In this document: piece after piece, positions 1-11,841 of the stretch
How the letters are laid out: every line of letters starts with the position of its first letter
Position numbering within the stretch: position 1 is the first letter of the stretch
From: Ascaphus truei
Lineage: Eukaryota > Chordata > Amphibia > Anura > Ascaphidae
Reading direction: 5' to 3'
NCBI GenBank assembly: GCA_036426205.1
Contig: CM071568.1
Coordinates: 215,803,245 to 215,867,244, forward strand
Length of the DNA: 64,000 bases
The notes under the pieces: generated by a model
What the model was told of the DNA's origin: nothing
The model's database searches: none
What the model saw: the letters and a program-made list of their open reading frames with translations, nothing else
Translations under genes and position numbers: made by a program

Positions 1-1023
1 ACACACCCAATGGTTTTTACTTTACTCACAGAATGAAAACCTTGCATTGGTCACCGTCTGTAACAGTCTCAAGTGATATTGTGGCGTTTGTTGCTTTATT
101 CAGCGCAGTGTGCGTTTTTCTGCTTGGATTTGTGGCTCTTTATTCTGGTCACCTCTGCATGTGCGTCTTGCACTGATGCACTAAAGTGCATCAATACTTT
201 TCTTTTTGTATATGCTTTCATTGGTCAGCTTCTGTATCCTTCTTTCTGTTGCACAGGCTGTTGCAGGGATCATTGCAAAAAACTTAACTTTTCCTTGATG
301 GTCTCCGGGGCCCTAATTCAAATCCAAGGGCCACCTTTCATTACACTTTGAACACCAAATGTTGGAGATGTGTGCAGACGTGAAAACAGGAGACTTGTTT
401 GGGGAAAATAAATGCATGCTTTTATTTCGCCAAAATGCAATAAACAAAGCAAATGCTTTTCCTCAGCCAAGGGGCAGCAAAAAACAGGGGAGCAATATAA
501 AGGATAGGGTTTTCCTAGGTCAAATTTCAGTTTCCCCAGTGTATGAAAGCCCATGTGTCTATAGACGTCTATATAGATCTGGTGTCCATTGACATCAAGG
601 ACACGGGGATGTGGCCTGCATGCCCTGGTGTCCCTAGAGGTCAAGGACACACGCGTGTGGTCTGTACGCAGACCAAAGGGACAGAGAAATGGCTGGGTTT
701 CCTGCCTTTTAAATCCCTTTCTAGACTCAACTGATCTCGTTAGTTGTCCTGCCTTCCTCTAGGCAGGGATTAACCATTACCTGGAGACACTCAACATTTA
801 TAGCTATTGTAAACAGGCTTGCCCCTGTTACAGTACATCTTTTAATAATTCCTTTGATGGCAGTGGTTTCTCCCTTGAGAAAGCGCGAAACAGCTGTCGG
901 GTGTGACGTCATCACATTGACGTCCATGAGAAAGTAGCAGAATCAAGCGTCCGACGAAGCGGTTGTATGGTTACCTTACCTTGATAGCTAATAGAGATAC
1001 TGGTATGGAAATTCTATCAGTAT
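1..1023. other. No gene recognised
   Basis: Only short unconvincing ORFs are present. The one suggestive motif is at 874-901: CTTGAGAAAGCGCGAAAC followed by AGCTGTCGGG, a core that resembles a degenerate hammerhead (TTGAGAA in place of CTGATGA, then GAAAC). It is treated under findings. A low-complexity direct repeat of GACATCAAGGACAC / GGTCAAGGACACAC lies near 588-652. Confidence 0.6.
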
Positions 1024-1028
1024 ATGTA

Positions 1029-2065
1029 TGTAAGGAATCCGCTCCTGGGTTTTGCTGAAACCTTGTCCTTACAGAACCTTGCAGCTTGTAGGAAAACCTT
1101 CCCTTGTACCTGCAATCAGAATCACCTGCTTCTGCTATTGAACTGCAGCCTGCTTCATGCTGCCTCCTGTGCAGCTCTCTCTCATTGGCTGTCTGTTCTA
1201 CTTAACTCCTGCCCCGCCCACCAGGAAGTTGCTGGTCATAGACCTTCTAGTAACTGTGTTTGCCACAGCCTGTGTTTGGCCTGCCTGGCCTCCTGGTCTT
1301 AGTTCTCTGTTACTGGCAGACGCCACCGCGCGGCCACGGTTACACTGAAGCCTCAGTGTTTCTTGTCCGGTCTGCAGTACCTGTTCTCTGTTTTCCAGTC
1401 CTGCAGAGGCCTACATTGGTGCTTCCGGATACCTGCTGCATATTCTCCTTGTAGAGGCCTGCATCGTTGTTACCTGCTGCAATCTCCTGCTCCCGGTGGT
1501 CTCCACTACTCTCAGCTGTACCCGGCTAGGGGGTGCTGTTATGTGCTGACGCACTGGATCCCCTATTCTCTCCTGCAGAGGCTTACATCGGTGCTTCCGG
1601 ATACCTGCTGCATATTCTCCTTGTAGAGGCCTGCATCGTTGTTACCTGCTGCAATCTCCTTCTCCCGGTGGTTTCCACTACTCACAGCTGTACCCGGCTA
1701 GGGGGTGCTGTTCTGTGCTGACGCACACTGGATCCCCTATTCTTTCCTGCAGAGGCCTGCATCGGTGCTTCCGGATACCTGCTGCATATTCTCCTTGTAG
1801 AGGCCTGCATCATTGTTACCTGCTGCAAATCTGCTCCCAAGCGTCCTGTTGCCAAACCCCAGCATGGATATTGTTTACCCAGCCATCTCCTATCCTGACC
1901 CCGGCTTGTCCACGGATTATCCTGCCTTCTCCAGTCCCGACCTTGCTACGTACGACCACGGAATTCGCAACCCGGATCAGGCTTCGTGGTCTAAGGTCGG
2001 TGTATATCTATCCCCACCTCAGCCCCGCGGTCTGGTCCAGGTTTGTGGTGAGCACGTCCGTTACA
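1029..2065 (+). mobile_element. Solo LTR with 5-bp TSD (Ty3/gypsy-type)
   Basis: The block begins TGTAAGGAATC and ends GTCCGTTACA, giving the TG...CA ends of an LTR. It is flanked by a perfect 5-bp target-site duplication ATGTA (1024-1028 and 2066-2070). Its 3' part (CCCCACCTCAGCC then TTTGTGGTGAGCAC) is shared with the LTR ends of the chromovirus at 50992 and 60912, and its TGTAAGGAAT start is shared with the solo LTRs at 29656 and 60970. No internal region lies next to it, so it is a solo LTR left by LTR-LTR recombination. The internal tandem repeat is listed separately. Confidence 0.9.
1401..1838 (+). repeat. Tandem repeat, ~173-bp unit, about 2.5 copies, inside LTR
   Basis: CTGCAGAGGC recurs at 1401, 1573 and 1747 (spacing 172 and 174 bp). 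Each is followed by GGTGCTTCCGGATACCTGC and then CTCCTTGTAGAGGCCTGCAT. The third unit is partial. Adjacent units differ by only a few bases. Within each unit GCAGAGGC/GTAGAGGC recurs at half spacing, so the unit may itself be an older duplication. It lies wholly inside the solo LTR, where repeat arrays often sit in U3, so it may have been part of the promoter. Confidence 0.9.
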
Positions 2066-2161
2066 ATGTATAGCCTTGCACTATAACATTTCTATTTGTA
2101 TTTGGCATTGTGACATTGTGTCCCTGGGTACCTTGGGCACTTGTTATCTGTGGGACAGCAC

Positions 2162-2162
<1 letters not shown>

Positions 2163-2211
<49 letters not shown>
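2163..2211. repeat. (TA)n microsatellite
   Basis: Uninterrupted TA dinucleotide run of about 24 units. Confidence 0.95.
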
Positions 2212-2216
<5 letters not shown>

Positions 2217-5201
2217 ACACTACATATGTGCTACTCCAGGACATTAAGGTACTTTATTGTATCAACTGTGAGCATAAGCAGGTCCTGTTTTGAAGACCTC
2301 TGCCAGTTAGTGCTGTATACTGAAAGATACTGTTACAGTCCCCCCTTTGTTGACCTGTTATATTAACAGAGTGGTAATCTGCATGCTTGATTCCAGGTGC
2401 TATATATACACCATAATTATTGCGTATAGATAGGCATATGGTGATCCACAATATATTAGCACCTTAAGAGGGTAACATTCCCAAATTGATTTTATTATTT
2501 GCTATTTATGTGTTCATGCACCGTTGTCTGCATTATTATTTTTTTGCCAAGGTTGGCTTTTGGTATCCGTCCTCCCACAGGGTTGGGAGCGGCTACTTTA
2601 GGTTTTGTGTATCCAATTGCGAGTTAAATAGATAAGTATTATACTATTGCTATCTCTTCCTTTGTCTGAGTGCAGTAAATAGGGTTCTGTTTGGGTGAAT
2701 CTGTCTTCCTCTGTTGTGTTTAAAAATATATAGTAATATTGTAAGGGTAAATATTAAATCAATGTAGTACCTTGTGAAGGAGAAAGGCGAGGCAGCTAGT
2801 TAGCTGTGTGTATTACCCCTGGTGGCATATATAAGTCACATGCCCACAAGTCAAGCCATTCATGACAGATTGTACATTTGGATGAATTGAGGGGAGATGT
2901 TGTTCAATTGAGGGTCGATGCATGGAGAAAAGTGAACCAGTTACATAGCTGTGTATTAATCCTTGTCCTACCTCACAGGTCTGCCATATACTTGACAGTC
3001 ACCTTTAACTATTTTATATTAAATCACAAATTGTATTCCATTTCAAAGAAGGGTGTATATAAAATCATTGCGCTAAAATTTCAAGATGGCCACCCAGTAA
3101 CGCTGAACTATTTTAAACGTGGCCAAATCTGCAAATGCGCATTTTCAAGGAAGTACTATATGGAAACATACTTGGTAACTCAAGCACTTTTGTAAATAGC
3201 CCTCAACTCCTCATTTTGAAGCCCAACTCACACTTTTCACTTTATTTTTTTGTCCACAAAAATATATGTTTCCAACTTTAGCAATAATAAATAATTTTCC
3301 CAATTGCAGCTTTGGTATATGTGACACTGAACAGATACAAAATGAACAAGAATTTCCTTGCAATCAGTACCATGAAAGCAGACATACTGTAGAACGGGAG
3401 GGGTGAATTCTCATTCTGAAGACAAACTCGGTGCCATAGCTTGCTTTCTGGGGGTTCTAAGGTAGGAGATTTTCAAAAATCAAGTACATCATGCTTTAGT
3501 TAAAAAAAAAAAAAAATTCTCCCATCTAATGCATAAATAGAATATGCTAATAAAAAGTGGTATTCATTAGTTCTTGAAACTAAACTCGGGCGCTACTTCC
3601 TCAGGTCAACTCCATGCAAGTAGGATGGTGGACGAAGGCTGAGGAGAGACTCTGTATTGGGCTTTTAACTTGCCTTGTTTTGTGAGTGCATGCAATGTTT
3701 TAAATCATATTTTGCCTATTGAACAGTGCTTCACTATATTTCTGTTTCTTCCCTTTTACATATGGAAATCATGGAAAAAGATTGAAGACTCATTTTACAT
3801 CTGGTATGTGAAGTGCATCAGAGATTTTATAGCTCTTCAAACTTTACCACTGGCACTACACTATAGCTGTGTATTTTCTCTTTGAATTCCATTTCTGGTT
3901 GCGACCCCTTGTTGGAGGAGGCTGAATTAATGGCAAACCCTGAGTATGTTGGCAAATAAGCATCTTCTTAGTTTAGTTAAAGGGTCAAAGCAGAAATTAA
4001 CAGAACCCTTGAATATACAAAATGAATCAAGCAAACACATTTAGCCCACTACAAACAGGCAGCAACAAAGATTAAGGATTCCTTATCCAGTACTGCCAAG
4101 TTGGAACCACTCTCCCTGGGCGTATTCATTAAACTGTGATAGTGTAGATCAGGACACTATCACACAGAAAGACCCATTGAAGTCAATGGAAGATGTTATA
4201 CAATAAAACCCCTTATGTATTCATGAGATTCTAGTCTACTCCTGATTCTGACATTGGTATCAGAATTAGAGATCAAGGATTGTGATTAGTTGGATTAAGG
4301 TTAGCAATACTCATTACCCATCACAGGGCAGCCTATGAGCTACTTTGTTTCAGTTTTGCAATATATTTCTAATATAAAAGGTAACTAAATAGCTTCCCTT
4401 GTAAAACATACCCGAAAGAGGAATTGTAGTGGTTGTTGATGACTTGCATTTTTAAATAATTGGTATTATCAATAAACAACCTTATTCCTGATTAGTGGAA
4501 CTTTGTCAATGCTGCAGCAATCTGTCATCAGTTACATCTGAACCTCCATAAATTGCAGTTGCATATTTCTGCATATATCATGCATAATTTTATAATCTCA
4601 CCAGAAATTGAATAAGTGAAATAGCTCTCTCCTCTCTCTCCTCTCCATTCCCCCCCCCCATTCCCTTCCTCCCCCTCTTTCTCTCTCTATCTCTCCTTGA
4701 AATCCACAATCTGCATGCTTGAGGAAAGCGAGATCTCTGGCCACGATGTCTCTATGAAATGCAATCTTGCATTTTATTGAATAGCATGAGAATACCTAAT
4801 TTGTGAGATTTTACATACTGTATGACGGCGAAACAATACTGAAACAAGAAAATACTCTTTTGCGTTGTTTGGACATATAAGAACTGTTTAATGAATATAG
4901 CAAGATGTGTTTCCATGAAAAACAATATATTTTTGCACTAAAGCACCATCCTTGCAGTCTAATAAATAAGCGTCTTTGTCTTGGCCTCTCAATTGTTCTC
5001 ATTTTGTAATTACTCCAACTGGTTACAGCCAGTCTCATTCACTTTTCCGTTTAACCTCCAGAAATAATGAGACATTCCAAGTTAAATCTTGATCCAAAAT
5101 CACATAATCCTATTAAATATTATCCATAGACATAAATCCTTCCAATTATCAACCAAATGAAGTTTACAATCAAGTGTATGCAAGTTTAGGAAATGCAACA
5201 G
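2212..5201. other. Non-coding, no named feature
   Basis: AT-rich sequence without a convincing ORF or splice structure. It contains an A-run near 3500-3515 and a pyrimidine-rich CT/C tract at 4626-4696. A short imperfect inverted arrangement around 4130-4170 (GATAGTGT...ACACTATC) suggests an old MITE fragment that I cannot classify. Confidence 0.5.
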
Positions 5202-5630
5202 TGTCAGGAATATCCTGACACAGAAGGGGAAGAGAGAACTCCTAAACTGTTTCTTGTCTGTCCACCAGGTGTGCTGCTGTTTGTGCCTTTGGGTTTTCCT
5301 CTTTCGCCTCTTGGGTGCTTCTGTCTTCAGTTTTAAAGCCTGCCTTATAGTTTCCTGTTTCCTGCATCTTTTTGGCCTTTGCTTTATATGTTGGTGACTC
5401 CCTCTGCCCTGATCCATTTCTGTATTGAGTCCTGTACGTATTAAAGGCCCTAGCCTATGATCTGGATTGTCCCTGTTTTTTCCTGCTCCCTGGTCTCCGT
5501 TCAATGCCTTCCTTCCTGGACCCGAACGATCTTTGCCGGCCACCAACCTCAGCCCGTGACCCAGACCATTCTTGCCTCCCCTTCTGTTTCGGCCATCGAG
5601 GTCCTATATTGCTCCTGGAGTCCTGTGACA
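5202..5630 (+). mobile_element. LTR (retroelement), copy of the one at 9769
   Basis: The block starts TGTCAGGAATATCCTGACA, itself a near-perfect palindrome, and ends GGAGTCCTGTGACA. It is collinear with 9769-10182 and 16817-17226: shared segments include TTGTCTGTCCA, CTTGGGTGCTTCTGTCTTCAG, TTTGCTTTATATGTTG, CTCCCTCTGCCCTGAT and GCCATCGAGGTCCTATATTG. TG...CA ends and the polypurine stretch before the 9769 copy support an LTR. The 5 bp on either side (AACAG / GAAAG) do not match, so either the TSD has decayed or this is one end of a longer lost element. Confidence 0.7.
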
Positions 5631-6653
5631 GAAAGGAAAGGCCACTTCTGGAACTTGCTGGAACAGATCCATCACCTGCCTGCTTCAGCAGACCCCTCCC
5701 ATTTATGGGTTCTTGGAAATGCTATTTGGGATCCTAAAGGTTTTTATTGCTGCAAAATGCTCTGCATGATTTATTGTGCATTTTCTCCGTTAGAAGAATT
5801 CCCTTATTTACAAAAAAACAACTTGCGTTTTTCTGCAGTACCTGGTGTCACAATTTTAGACTCTGACTTTCATTGCCAGGACAAGGCTTGTCTCTTTCTC
5901 TGCTTACCCTGGTTGGACCACTGCTGTTTCACAGGGTTCCATTTCAAAAGACCAGAGTATTCCCATTGCTTGCTTTGTTTTATTTTTGCTGTACACGGCA
6001 GGAAAATCACAATCATGATATTTCTATACCTGATTCTAAAGTTTCAGATATATCAGCAAGTTCCTACGTCTATGGTTTCCCTTGCAATTTATAATATTTC
6101 CATGACTGATGCCAGGGTCGCAAATCTATAAATCCACTCTCCTATCTTTTGTCTTACTGTTTATGACTGGTATTTATGTTGTTTGTTCCAATGCTTCTGC
6201 TTTAAAGACACATATCCTCTTTACTGGTTTTCTTAGGAAGTTTGGTTCCCTATGTCTGAAACTATGACTCCCACTTAGAAAACAGTCTTGAGCAATAAAT
6301 GTGAACACCGTACCACTGATTCTTCAGAGCTTCTCAATACAAAGTGTGGCAGGACGGCCTTGCGGCAGGGTCAGTAAGACGCTTTGACACAGTGTGAAAC
6401 TTAACAATAGTGGTTTTATTATCCACCAGGCAAATGAACATCAGGGTACTGTCGCTTTAAGAAAACCAAATAATAAAATAAACACCTCTTCCCATTGTGG
6501 AAACTAACTAAACGTCTTCAGCTTCAGCCCTTTCTACCAGGCACCCAGCTAATCTGGTTATCCGTCCCAAAACAACTGCTCCACATACAAAGTACAATAA
6601 GAAAGTCTCATCTGAATTGCAGCAGCAAACAGTCTTTTAACATTGCAGTCTTA
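5631..6653. other. No gene recognised
   Basis: The open frame running 5457-6131 is mostly LTR sequence and resembles nothing I know. Near 6345 a segment beginning TGTGGCAGGACGGCC looks like the edge of another dispersed repeat, but no second boundary is visible. Confidence 0.4.
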
Positions 6654-7046
6654 CACTGGCGACACACTTTATTCGAGCTCGGCTAGTCCCACGAATTCGG
6701 GTATACCCGGGTGTATTGAGGTTTGTGACTGTTTTCTGCCAGAGTGCATTGAGGTATTTTCTAAGCAGGGATTGAAGCATTTTATTCCCGCTGGCTGCAA
6801 TACTGCACAGTATATATATATATACTGCATTACAATTCATGAATTTATGCCATCTGGTAGACACGCGAAGCATTGCAGCCTATTAAATCCTAATCATTAT
6901 CATTTAACAGATCAGCCGCCCGTCAGCCAGGCATGAACCCAGGCTGGGAAGGCAAACGCAACGGGGCTTGTCAGAGGTGAGGAGCGGCGCATTCCAGGTA
7001 TCTGCCAGGTACAAACTGGGCATTTGCTCGAATAAAGTGTGTCGGT
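6654..7046. repeat. Inverted-repeat-terminated element, probable DNA-transposon relic
   Basis: CGACACACTTTATTCGAG at 6660-6677 is repeated in exact inverse as CTCGAATAAAGTGTGTCG at 7027-7044, about 350 bp apart. The interior has no coding capacity and contains a short TA run and a GGGTATACCCGGG palindrome. A terminal inverted repeat enclosing a non-coding body suggests a MITE or internally deleted cut-and-paste transposon. The family is not assigned and no clean target duplication is visible. The 7-kb duplication begins inside this element (7002). Confidence 0.55.
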
Positions 7047-7055
7047 GCAGTATTT

Positions 7056-7860
7056 ATGGCTTATCTGTTTTGTAGGGGATTCCTATCCCAGGGTCTCTGT
7101 GTCGCTCCTTCAGTCCTTCAGGAACTCCGGTTCCAGGGAGAAGGCTGTGTCCAGCTCATAAAACACAGAACACAGAACCCCAGCAAGCTCTTTTTGGAAA
7201 CCCCTGAGCCCCCACAAAATATATATGTATATGTGTCAAAATGGAGTGCTATTGAGCGTGGCATATGTATAGAACAGACGACAGAGAAGCCCAATGCTAC
7301 ATCCAACATGACAGAAATACACAGTAAAATACTTATATATTCTCTTGAAATAGGGTCATTTAGTTTAACCCTTTGGCCAAAGCGTTGTAAGCTTGCGAGC
7401 CACGTCAAGGCAGACACCTGTTCGCAAGTCCTAACACTACCAGATAAAATACTAATATACCTCTATTAGGATTAAAATTCTCATTTACCTCTATTAGGAG
7501 GGAGAAAGACCACAGTGGGTCTATATCCAGCAAAATGAGGAACTTGCAAACTAGGGAAGTGTCCAGCTCATAGCAGTCTTTTATCCTGGGATTGGGGTCC
7601 CAGCTTGTCCCAGCAGCAGAGCTCCTCGCAGGGCTGGGGGACCAGAGCAACAGCCAGGACTATTCCTAGCTGGGAGGAGTCTCTCTACCCTCCTGGGGAA
7701 AAAACTAACTCAGTTTGTGCAGGCTACTTCCTGCCTTTTAAACCCTCAATCTCTCAAGAGTCTTTCCTGCTTAATTAGCTGCAGGTTCATGCCTCTCCAG
7801 GAGGAGATTAACAGCTCCTCCCTCCAGCATACTGTGTTAGTGACTCAGTCACAAAAGCGA
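7056..7860 (-). mobile_element. LTR-like dispersed repeat
   Basis: The reverse complement of about 7085-7770 is related to 28105-28370 on the plus strand. Shared blocks include the GAGGGTTTAAAAGGCAGGAAG-like stretch, CCCCAGGAGGGTAGAGAG, CCCAGGATAAA and GGGATAGGAATCCCCTACAA. No terminal TSD is visible. The plain reading is two copies of one interspersed element in opposite orientation. LTR status is inferred from length and from a TGTGACTGAGTCAC start on the minus strand. Confidence 0.45.
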
Positions 7861-7879
7861 GAGAAAAAGAAGAAAGGAG

Positions 7880-8640
7880 GTTCTCCGGTCACAATGGAAG
7901 TTGCTGAAGGAATTAAGAATGACCCTTCAACATCAGGAAAGCCTGCATTAGAAGGGAACAGATATGTGCTACAGGCCAAGGCAACTAGCAGAATCATCCC
8001 AGGAATAGTGGAAAAGAAAAAGGGCGCCTTTAACAAGGTAAAGATGCCTTAACTCAGGCACTTCAATCTGCAAGGAATGAGATTGATTGCCTCTATGGAC
8101 GATTTGATCAAGAGCAAGAGGCCAAGGCTGCACTACAAAAATGTCTTCCCACCACACTTGCTTTTCTTTTTCCCGGAGTACACACTTAGCATCAGTTGGA
8201 GAGTGACATGGTGATCATGTCAAGTACGTTGGAGAAGACATACGCTGATGCTGCCCAGGACAGAGTTTCATGGATCAAGTTGGCGCAGTGCTGGAAGCAT
8301 CTCAGAAAGAAATTCACAGGCTTAGTACCAAGCTGAAAGCCTCTCGGCAGAGTATTCACCACTGTGACTCAGAGTTGTGTTCATGGAAAGATCTTCGAAG
8401 GATTTAGCAGTGGTTTAGAAACTGTAAACCAAAAGTGCAAGAAGATAATTCAGTTCTCTCTGTCCAGGTCAGTGAAGAAGAAACAACTTCATGAATTAGA
8501 AGAGGAGAAAAGGCTATTGATACAAGAAAAGTCAAGGATGCAATTCGCACTGAATGAAGCAGAGGGTGCTTTGGAAAAGGAAAAAGGTAACTCCATGTTT
8601 CCAGTTAGAACTTTCTAAAATCAGAGCAGACTCTGAAAAG
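7880..8640 (+). pseudogene. Myosin heavy chain tail-like pseudogene (copy 1)
   Basis: Translating across frames gives pieces that resemble the coiled-coil tail of class II myosin heavy chains: LQSARNEIDCL...EQEAKAALQK (about 8055-8140), an EASQKE-containing stretch (about 8290-8350), and HELEEEKRLLIQEKS...LNEAEGALEKE (about 8490-8585) followed by QLELSKIRADSEK. The pieces keep the order they have in the myosin rod, but several frameshifts and stops separate them (for example TAG at 8406). The family assignment rests on remembered motif similarity. A different heptad-repeat protein is possible. No motor domain is present. It is directly followed by an unrelated IQ-repeat segment, so the arrangement is not a normal myosin gene. 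Confidence 0.5.
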
Positions 8641-8667
8641 TTAGGATGATTCTATTCTTTCTTTCAG

Positions 8668-9260
8668 AGATACTACAGAGCCCTCAGCCGGTGGAGGCTA
8701 GCGAGACAGTGTTATCGGCGCAAACGCTCCGTAGCTGTCGTCATACAGGCAGCCTATAGAGGGATGAAAATTTATCAGCGTTGTCGCTGGAATAAAGCAG
8801 CCTGCATTCATCAGTCAATCTGGAGAATGCAACAACAAAGGAGGAAATATGAATATCTGAAACAATGTGATTGCAGTACAATCAAATGTCAGAAGGGTTT
8901 AGCAACAAAGACGCTACAGGAATATAAAGAAAGCTGCTTGTGTGATTCAGTTCAGATACAGATCCTGCATCCTAAGCAAGCTGTGAGTTCCTATAAGCGT
9001 ATTCGCTATGCTGTCTCAGTGCTACAGTCTGCTATCCACAAGATGCTGGAAAGAAGAAACAGATTGACTGACTGGATCACAATTGCACTTTTGTCGTATT
9101 CTACCATGTCCACTTGGTCCGAACCAGATTCCTTATTTTGAAAGCCGTCGCCATAAGATTCAGTATGTGACAAGAATGAAACAGACATATAACCGCTATT
9201 GCACAATGAAAAGAGCATCACTGGTTATTCAGCTGTGTTTTTGTCTGAATAAATTTATTC
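8668..9260 (+). pseudogene. ASPM-like IQ-repeat pseudogene (copy 1)
   Basis: A pyrimidine tract ending in CAG (TTCTATTCTTTCTTTCAG, ending 8667) looks like a retained splice acceptor. The following frame reads RYYRALSRWRLARQ, then repeated IQ-type units: AVVIQAAYRGMK, AACIHQSIWRMQ...RRKYEYLK, a decayed AACVIQ-like unit, and AVSVLQSAIHK. IQ motifs bind calmodulin or myosin light chains. Arrays of this spacing are typical of ASPM and of unconventional myosin necks, and ASPM seems the nearer fit. The frame breaks near 8930 and again near 9140. Codons downstream to 9768 give no recognisable protein. It is probably non-functional. Confidence 0.5.
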
Positions 9261-9768
9261 ACATAGAAAGAAAGATATCACGGGATACAGTCGGAGCTGG
9301 TGAAAACTCTGCCAAGGTTGAGCTGCTGGAGATCTTTAATGCTGAGCCAGACACAGATGGCCACACCGGCAACAAAAACATAGCAGCACGATACCTAGGA
9401 CAATTCACTGTCAAACCAGTGGAAAATGGGTTTGAGCAAGAAGTCTTCTGCGGGGTTAAGGAAAATAATTCCCCCACTGGCTCTTATGAACAGCCTGATC
9501 CCGTTCCTGATGCCTACGCCCCTGCGATAAAGTTAGACGCACTCCTCGTGAAATTCCCTGCGATGTCTAATGTATCTGATTCTAAGGTTTATGCTCCTGC
9601 GAGAAGGATACAGGCACCGCTCTGGTTTCCTGGCAGCACCCGTGGTACCTGTTGCGTATGTGAAATCTGGAGGGTTGTCCGGAAGTTACCGTGTGTCGGC
9701 CTTACATCATGGTCACCCTGAAGAGCCTTGAGGATCCTCCGGAGAAAGCTCCTGAAAGGGGGAATAAA

Positions 9769-10182
9769 GTCATGAATATCCTGACACAGTTTAGGAGTTC
9801 TCCCTCTCCCCTTCTGTTTCTTGTCTGTCCACTGGGTGTGCAACTGTTTCTGGGTTTTCCTCTGTTTATCTCCTCTTGGGTGCTTCTGTCTTCAGTCTGC
9901 CTGCCTTATAGTTTCCTGCACCTCTAGGCATTTGCTTTATATGTTGTGGACTCCCTCTGCCCTGATTCATTTCTGTATTGAGTCCTGTTCATATTAAAGG
10001 CCCTTGCCTATGATCTGGCTTGTCCCAGTTTGATTCCTACTCCCTGGTCTCAGTTCCTGCTCCCCTGCCCTGGACCCCGATAATCCTTGCCAACCCCGGC
10101 CTCAAGCCATGACCTAGACCATTCTTGCCTCCCCTCCTGTTCTAGCCATCGAGGTCCTATATTGCGCCTGGAGTCCCTTGAC
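9769..10182 (+). mobile_element. LTR with upstream polypurine tract (copy 1)
   Basis: Collinear with the LTR at 5202-5630. It is immediately preceded by GAAAGGGGGAATAA (9755-9768), a good polypurine tract, which implies that the sequence to its left was the internal region of the same retroelement. It ends GGAGTCCCTTGACA. That places the myosin-like and ASPM-like fragments upstream of the 3' LTR of this element. Confidence 0.65.
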
Positions 10183-11062
10183 AAACAGTCTCTTAATATC
10201 CTGTAAGTTTAATAAAATGGTATCCCTAACAAAGTATTCCAGATATCCTTATTCAAAACGTGGTTAGAAATTCAGATCCGATTTCCTGAAAGATTTATTT
10301 CAGGTTATATCACTGTAAAACACATATCACGAAACATTTAATATGGAAAAAATTTAATTCTGCTACATTTGACTAAACAAAGGCATGTAATGTATTTTAT
10401 ATTACTACAACATAAGTATGAAGTTTCTTGACCTTGGTATAACCTTATCCTAATCATTCGTACCCCTCTCTCCCCTCATACCATCAACCATTTAAATTAT
10501 TGGCCTGGGTTTACGAAGCCCCATTAAAAGTAAACCATTAACATGACCTTACCTAAAACAGGAACAGCCTTTATTTCCCCAGAGTTAACACCTTAATTAT
10601 GAAGTAATATGCAGTGATAAAAATGAAAATGTATCACTTAATTTAAATATTATTATCTTTTGAGATGGGGTGAACCTAGTTTGTTAACCATTTTTTCAAA
10701 TGCAGTAAGCAAACAATCCTAAAACAGATATACTGATTGACAGTGCAAAGCAGACCACCCAAAGATTAGGAAGGAGGAGGAATTGTAGATGGAAAAGAGA
10801 AAGTTTGAACTGTATTTCATTTGTTTTTCTCTCTCTTAGATCTAAAACCCTTATGAAGAATTAAACCAATAATTGAAACTGTTTAACAAACACACTAAAC
10901 AGAAAAACACAAACTTTGACTTTATATAAAATGTTAAAAATGAGAAACTGGCTTTTGGTCTCCTAATTATGTGGGTAATGAATAAGTATAATCAAAGAAG
11001 ATAAATTGAATATCTTGTATAATGTAACTTTGAAAAGGAAGACAATTTCTACCAGATATTAA
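10183..11062. other. AT-rich non-coding stretch
   Basis: No ORF, repeat boundary or RNA gene recognised. The same stretch recurs at about 17227-18087 in the second copy. Confidence 0.6.
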
Positions 11063-11841
11063 TGTAACAGTGTTTCCCCCACCCAATCGCAGATAGGGGC
11101 CATTACAGGGTGTGTGGAGCATATACCTACTGGCAACAGGAGGGCTGAGTCATCTGCGATGGTAGTGGGGACACAGGAACAGGCTTCTGGGGTTCATACC
11201 CCACATATCTCCTTAGCAGTGCAGCGCCTCCATCTGCCGTAGGCTCCAGGAACTGAAGGCGATCTTCCACGTTAGAACTTATTTTCTGTCACCCCCCGAC
11301 CCCCCCCCCCAGTAAGGTCACGCACAAGGCAGGAGGTATATTGCAAACAGGAACAGGTTTGTTACTATACTCTGTAGTAACAGGAACAAGGTAGGATCTG
11401 CCCAATACAGTCTCTCAGGATTCACCGGAGGATGGTCCCTGGACCGCCACTACAGGACAAGGGCAACCGCAGCCATTCTAGCTCTTTCCCCACCTTCCTG
11501 GAGGAGGCAAAGGTATGGTCCACACTCGCTCTCCTCCAGAGGGAAAAACACATGGGAAGGCCCCAATGTCAGGCTCCCAGTTGTGTGACCTGCCTTCCTC
11601 ATAGGGGAAGGAACACTACTAACCTTAGGGCGGTCCTGCCCTTAAGTACAGCCAGAAGGTGGGCACCCCGGCGGGCAACCCTCATCCTAGTTACAACAGG
11701 ATGTACCACCCCCTGCTGTCACTCAAGTGCAGTACCAAAGGTGAGGGTGAAAACCCCATACCAACTACTGGCAACCTGATAGTACCAGGGTTTACTGCCA
11801 GCCCATTGGGTAGAATAGTAGTCAGGGGTGGTCCTGCTACA
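11063..11841 (-). mobile_element. Probable solo LTR, minus orientation (copy 1)
   Basis: On the minus strand the block begins TGTAGCAGGACCACC and ends GGAAACACTGTTACA, giving TG...CA ends at a typical LTR length (779 bp). It has no coding capacity and contains a C-run at 11286-11311. The flanking 5-mers (ATTAA / CTAAC) do not match, so a TSD is not demonstrated. The call rests on ends and length only. Confidence 0.45.

Noticed and set aside
5457..6131. 224-codon open frame
   Set aside because: Its first third is LTR sequence and the rest has no recognisable protein features.
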